Assembly (NCBI GenBank): GCA_963802215.1
Contig: CAWDHQ010000002.1
Location: forward strand, 124,001 to 188,000
Length of the DNA: 64,000 nucleotides
Source: SHZI01 sp963802215
GTDB lineage: Bacteria > Pseudomonadota > Gammaproteobacteria > Steroidobacterales > GCA-2729495
Reading direction: 5' to 3'
The position numbers were made by a program, and so were the translations under genes. Below are positions 60,515-64,000 of the stretch, one piece after another (position 1 is the first letter of the stretch; the number at the start of each line of letters is the position of its first letter). The notes under the pieces are model-generated. The model searched no databases. It was not told where the DNA came from and saw only the letters and a list, made by a program, of their open reading frames with translations.

Positions 60515-61861
60515 ATGACCGAGCAGTTCGACCTCATCACCATCGGCGGCGGCAGCGGCGGCCTCGCCGCCGCACAGCGCGCGGCCGAGTACGGCGCCAC
60601 CGTGGCGCTCATCGAGCCCGCGCCGCTCGGCGGCACCTGCGTGAACGTGGGCTGCGTGCCCAAGAAGATCACTTTCAACGCCGCCAGCCTGGCCCACGCC
60701 CTGGACGACGCCCGGGACTACGGCTTCGATCTGGTGGTCAAGGGCCACGACTGGGCGGGCTTCGTGGCCCGGCGGACGGCCTACGTGCAGCGGCTGAATG
60801 GCATCTACGAGCGGAACCTGGCGAAGAAGGGCATCACCCACATTCCCGCCCGCGCCCGCTTCACTGGCCCGCACACCGTCGAGGCGGGCGGCCGGGTGCT
60901 GTCGGGCCGGCATATCGTCGTGGCCACGGGTGGGCGGCCCTCGGTGCCGCAGATTCCGGGGCACGAACTCGGCTACGTGTCCGACGACTTCTTCGGCCTA
61001 ACGACCCGGCCCCAGCGGGTGGCCATCGTGGGCTCGGGCTACATCGCCGTCGAGTTCGGCGGCGCGCTGCGCGCGCTCGGCTCCGAGGTGACGCTGCTGG
61101 CCCGACACGACAGCGTGCTCCGGCATTTCGACGAATACCTGCAGCAGGGGCTGCTCCGGGCGCTGGCAGAGGACGGCATCCGTTTCGTCGGGCGCGCCAC
61201 GCCGGCGGCGCTCGCCCGGGGCAAGGCGGGGCTGGAGCTGTCGACCACGGACGGCCGCCGCCACGGTCCTTACGACGCGGTCTTCTGGGCGATCGGGCGG
61301 GAGCCCTGCACGGCGGACCTGGATCTCGCCGCCGCCGGCGTGCGCACTGACGCGCAGGGCTTCGTCACCACGGACCCGTTGCAGGTGACGAACGTGCCGC
61401 ACATCTACGCCGTCGGCGACGTCACGGGCCGGGATGCCCTCACGCCCGTCGCAATCGCCGCGGGCCGCCGCACCGCCGACCGCGTCTTCGGCGGCATGGC
61501 GGGCCGCCACCTGGACTATGCCAACATTCCCACGGTGATCTTCAGCCACCCGCCCATCGGCACCTGCGGCCTCAGTGAGGCGGCGGCGCGGGAACGCTAC
61601 GGGGATGCCGTCAAGGTCTACGCGACCGAGTTCGTCCCGCTCTACAACGGCGTCACCGACCACAAGCCGAAGACCCGCATGAAGCTGGTCACCGCGGGCG
61701 CCGACGGCAAGGTGGTGGGCTGCCACATCATCGGCCCCGGCGCCGACGAGATGCTTCAGGGCTTCGCGGTGGCCATCCGCATGGGCGCCACCAAGCGCGA
61801 CTTCGACGACACGGTGGCGATCCACCCCACCGCCGCCGAAGAACTCGTGACCATGCGGTGA
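60515..61861 (+). CDS. gor: glutathione-disulfide reductase
   Basis: A 448-residue NADPH-dependent flavoenzyme regenerating GSH. FAD motif TIGGGSGGLAAAQRA, redox disulfide GGTCVNVGCVPKK, NADPH motif VAIVGSGYIAVEFGG, and the C-terminal interface HPTAAEELVTM with the catalytic His. Length equals E. coli Gor (450). It stands between prlC and a REP pair before aroE. Confidence 0.95.
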   Translation: MTEQFDLITIGGGSGGLAAAQRAAEYGATVALIEPAPLGGTCVNVGCVPKKITFNAASLAHALDDARDYGFDLVVKGHDWAGFVARRTAYVQRLNGIYERNLAKKGITHIPARARFTGPHTVEAGGRVLSGRHIVVATGGRPSVPQIPGHELGYVSDDFFGLTTRPQRVAIVGSGYIAVEFGGALRALGSEVTLLARHDSVLRHFDEYLQQGLLRALAEDGIRFVGRATPAALARGKAGLELSTTDGRRHGPYDAVFWAIGREPCTADLDLAAAGVRTDAQGFVTTDPLQVTNVPHIYAVGDVTGRDALTPVAIAAGRRTADRVFGGMAGRHLDYANIPTVIFSHPPIGTCGLSEAAARERYGDAVKVYATEFVPLYNGVTDHKPKTRMKLVTAGADGKVVGCHIIGPGADEMLQGFAVAIRMGATKRDFDDTVAIHPTAAEELVTMR

Positions 61862-61864
61862 AGC

Positions 61865-61922
61865 GTAGGAGCGCCTTCAGGCGCGACGGGGTATTCCCGG
61901 TCGCGCCTGAAGGCGCTCCTAC
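61865..61922. repeat. paired REP element between gor and aroE
   Basis: GCGCC-class outward pair: left unit 61865-61887, right unit about 61900-61922. It begins four bases after the gor TGA. The TAG at the right end (61919-61921, minus strand) is the aroE stop codon. Confidence 0.9.
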
Positions 61923-62779
61923 GCTAAACGCTTCTTCATGGTGTCGGTGGCGCCCGGCGAGCCGGGCAGTTTCGCGATGACGGGCCGGGTGTCGGGCCGC
62001 ACGCCCCGCCAGGCGTAGAACGATTCCGCCGCCTGCTCGACCAGCATGCCCCAGCCCTGGGACACGCGGCCCGCGCCGTTCATCTTTGCCCAGGCGACGA
62101 AGGGCGTTTCCTGCATGGCGTAGGACAGGTCGTAGCAGAGCGTCTCCGGGCCGAGGATCGAGGCGGGGAATGGCGGCATCTCGCCCTTCAGGCCGGCGGA
62201 CGTGGCGTTGATCACCAGGTCGAAGCGCTGGCCGCCCAGTTCCTCGAACTGGCAGGCGTGGATCTTGCCGAGCATGCGGAAATCCCGCGCGAGTTCCTTC
62301 GCACGGTCCAGCGTGCGATTGGCCACCATGATGTCCCGGGGATTCGTGTCGAAGAGCGCTGGCACGATGCCCCGGGTGGCGCCGCCGGCGCCCAGGATCA
62401 GGATGCGCGTGCCGGCCAGCCGGGTGCGCAGGTTCTGGCGCAGGTCGTTCACCAGGCCCGTGCCGTCGGTGTTGTCGCCTTCCACGGCGCCGTCGGCGTG
62501 GACGATCAGCGTGTTCACGGCGCCGGCCAGCTCGGCCCGGGACGTCAGCCGGGACGTCAATTTCACCACGTCGGTCTTATGGGGCACCGTGACGTTCAGG
62601 CCCCGGTAACCCTCGGCGAACAGCTGCCGGACGCGGGTGGCCAGGTGCTCGGTCGGGATGTCGATGGCGTCGTAGGTGAGGTCTTGCCCGGTCGCTTCCG
62701 CGAACAGGCGGTGGATCACGGGCGACTTGCTGTGGGAAATCGGGTGCCCGATGACCCCGTACCGGTCCGTCATGTGCAT
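61919..62779 (-). CDS. aroE: shikimate dehydrogenase (NADP+)
   Basis: A 286-residue enzyme that reduces 3-dehydroshikimate in aromatic amino acid synthesis. YGVIGHPISHSKSPVIH, the catalytic Lys in GLNVTVPHK, DNTDGTGL, the NADP motif GAGGATRGIV and NRTLDRAKEL are all present. The start may be ATG 62779 or ATG 62773 two codons in. About ten residues longer than E. coli AroE (272), with a short C-terminal tail ending in the REP TAG. Confidence 0.95.
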   Translation of the reverse strand: MHMTDRYGVIGHPISHSKSPVIHRLFAEATGQDLTYDAIDIPTEHLATRVRQLFAEGYRGLNVTVPHKTDVVKLTSRLTSRAELAGAVNTLIVHADGAVEGDNTDGTGLVNDLRQNLRTRLAGTRILILGAGGATRGIVPALFDTNPRDIMVANRTLDRAKELARDFRMLGKIHACQFEELGGQRFDLVINATSAGLKGEMPPFPASILGPETLCYDLSYAMQETPFVAWAKMNGAGRVSQGWGMLVEQAAESFYAWRGVRPDTRPVIAKLPGSPGATDTMKKRLA

Positions 62780-62915
62780 GCCCCGTAGCCCCGGATGGGG
62801 GCTTATCTTTTTCCATAATGCTGCAGGCTGTCGAGGGGCGTTGGGCTATTTCCGGTTGATCCGACCAGAAAGTCGGCTCGCCGAAGCGGGCGGCGCTCCG
62901 CTAAGGTTGGAACCC

Positions 62916-63500
62916 ATGGCCAAGACCCCTGTCCGCTGCCCCTGGTCCGAGGGTGTCAGCCCCGCCTACCTCGAGTACCACGACCGGGAGTGGGGCGTGC
63001 CGGTCCACGACGACCGGCGCCAGTTCGAGTTCCTGATCCTGGAAGGCGCCCAGGCCGGCCTGTCCTGGTCCACCGTCCTGCACCGGCGCGAGGGCTACCG
63101 GCGCGCCTTCGCGGATTTCGACCCCGTGAAGGTCGCCCGCTTCACCCCCGCCCGCATCGAGAAGCTGCTCCAGGACCCCGGCATCATCCGCAACCGTCTC
63201 AAGGTGGAGGCGACGGTCACGAACGCCCGGGCCTTCCTCGAGCTGGTCGCCAAGGAGGGCAGCTTCGATACCTACATCTGGGGCTTCACGGGTGGCAAGC
63301 CCGTGCGCAACAAGTGGCGCAGCCAGGCCGACGTGCCCGCCACCAGCCCGGTGTCGGATGCGCTGAGCAAGGACATGAAGAAGCGCGGCTTCCGCTTCGT
63401 GGGCAGCACCATCCTGTACGCCCACCTGCAGGCCACGGGCCTCGTCAACGATCACCTGGTGAGCTGTTTCCGGCACCGGGAGTGCGGGAACCCAGCCTGA
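62916..63500 (+). CDS. tag: DNA-3-methyladenine glycosylase I
   Basis: A 194-residue glycosylase removing 3-methyladenine from DNA. CPWSEGVSPAYLEYHDREWG with the conserved Cys/His zinc-site residues, LEGAQAGLSWSTVLHRREGY, DPGIIRNRLKVEATVTNA, WGFTGG, and the C-terminal VNDHLVSCFRH. Length is normal (187-194). ATG 62916 is preferred because conserved sequence starts within a few residues. Divergent from aroE. Confidence 0.95.
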   Translation: MAKTPVRCPWSEGVSPAYLEYHDREWGVPVHDDRRQFEFLILEGAQAGLSWSTVLHRREGYRRAFADFDPVKVARFTPARIEKLLQDPGIIRNRLKVEATVTNARAFLELVAKEGSFDTYIWGFTGGKPVRNKWRSQADVPATSPVSDALSKDMKKRGFRFVGSTILYAHLQATGLVNDHLVSCFRHRECGNPA

Positions 63501-63715
63501 GCCCGGTCATCACCACGGGGACCTGGAGGCTGGCAGCCCGGACTGAGGGCGGGGTGGAGGCGGTGCCGGAGCCTGCCGGATACTGAGGGGGCTCAGGGAG
63601 GGGGGTGGCCATCCGCAGCCTGCCCCGACACCGCTCCGTTTTTCTTTTCGTTGTCTTTCGCGGAAGGGATTCTGGCCGGCCTCTGTGACAGCCGTGTGTC
63701 GCGCGAGATCCCTGG

Positions 63716-63734
63716 GCAAGGAAAGTCTCCTTGC
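63716..63734. promoter_or_regulatory. inverted repeat upstream of AbrB-type gene, operator candidate
   Basis: GCAAGGA-AAGTC-TCCTTGC, a perfect 7-bp dyad 12 bases upstream of the ATG of the edge gene. This is where an autoregulated antitoxin operator would lie. No clear -35/-10 pair is seen. Confidence 0.45.
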
Positions 63735-63746
63735 TAGAGTAAGGAA

Positions 63747-64000
63747 ATGCCCCGGATCACGAGCAAGCTCCAGATCACCATCCCCAAGCTTCTGGCCGAA
63801 GAGGTCGGTCTGGGCCCGGGGGACGAGGTCGAGTTTCTGGCCGCGGGCGATGGCATTCGCATGGTGCCGGCAGGCAAGTCCCGGGTCGGTGGCTTGAGCA
63901 CGGCCGAGCGTTTGCGGCTCTTCCGGGCGGCCACCCAACGGCAGCAGGCCCGGGACAAGGCCCGGCCCCTCAAACGGGTCCAGGGCGAACGGGTCCAGGG
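63747..64000 (+). CDS. AbrB/MazE-type transcription factor or antitoxin (3' truncated by window)
   Basis: 84 codons before the window ends. The N terminus is a swapped-hairpin AbrB domain: MPRITSKLQITIPKLLAEEV, then GLGPGDEVEFLAAGDGIRMVP. A charged helical region (ERLRLFRAATQRQQARDKAR) follows, as in VapB-type antitoxins. A toxin gene may lie just beyond the window. The start has an AAGG run only a few bases upstream. The 246-bp gap from tag holds nothing else recognisable. Confidence 0.7.
   Translation, partial: MPRITSKLQITIPKLLAEEVGLGPGDEVEFLAAGDGIRMVPAGKSRVGGLSTAERLRLFRAATQRQQARDKARPLKRVQGERVQ

Overview
The window is the replication-origin neighbourhood of a GC-rich (by eye about two-thirds G+C) gammaproteobacterium. 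The order glyS-gmhB-plsC / gyrB-recF-dnaN-dnaA / rpmH-rnpA-yidC-mnmE ... mnmG ... rsmG-parA-parB-atpIBEFHAGDC ... glmU-glmS is the classical gammaproteobacterial oriC layout. The VPLPA/PEP-CTERM proteins, the dense GTAG-type REP elements and the F420-type LLM oxidoreductase suggest an environmental lineage near the Xanthomonadales, Chromatiales, Nevskiales or Steroidobacterales; I cannot place it more precisely from this sequence.

Layout. 1-2339: end of glyS, then gmhB and plsC. 2367-8637 (minus): gyrB, recF, dnaN and dnaA, with DnaA-box-like sites on both sides of dnaA, a TAG-triplet AT-rich stretch in the dnaA-dnaN gap and two parS-like sites inside recF. 8742-12441 (plus): rpmH promoter, rpmH, rnpA, yidC (no yidD between them) and mnmE. 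12554-15407: a VPLPA-CTERM protein, a queuosine-precursor transporter, a perfect 44-bp inverted repeat and a membrane diguanylate cyclase. 15632-22916: mnmG coupled to a complete oligopeptide ABC importer (binding lipoprotein, two permeases, fused double ATPase). 23037-26652: an accessory patch with a PIN toxin-antitoxin pair, a GST, and an IS3/IS407-like element sitting between fragments of two unrelated, lower-GC genes. 26841-29433: SIMPL protein, diheme cytochrome c, AcuI/YhdH-type reductase. 29448-38988: rsmG-parA-parB and the full F1Fo ATP synthase operon. 39061-45116: an IorAB-type molybdenum hydroxylase divergent from glmU-glmS. 45250-64000: small housekeeping and stress genes (YbjQ, VOC, RraB, S-formylglutathione hydrolase, xthA, two diheme peroxidases, oligopeptidase A, glutathione reductase, aroE, tag), an LLM oxidoreductase, an HD protein, a frameshifted pirin gene and a truncated AbrB-type gene at the edge.

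The most striking pattern is the REP family. About sixteen GTAGGAGCG-type loci lie between genes. In thirteen genes the TAG of the repeat's leading GTAG is itself the stop codon, as if elements insert immediately after a pre-existing G-TAG stop. REPs also separate atpA/atpG, atpG/atpD and atpD/atpC. The second notable point is rnpA: no ATG, GTG, TTG or CTG occurs in frame between the end of rpmH and its conserved FPR motif, while its frame stays open back through the whole of rpmH. That recalls the nested rnpA/rpmH arrangement of Thermus, or else an ATC start.

Functionally the window is a chromosome-maintenance and energy core: replication initiation, segregation, ribosome and tRNA modification, membrane insertion, ATP synthesis and UDP-GlcNAc synthesis. 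Accessory insertions break the usual synteny at mnmG/rsmG and atpC/glmU.
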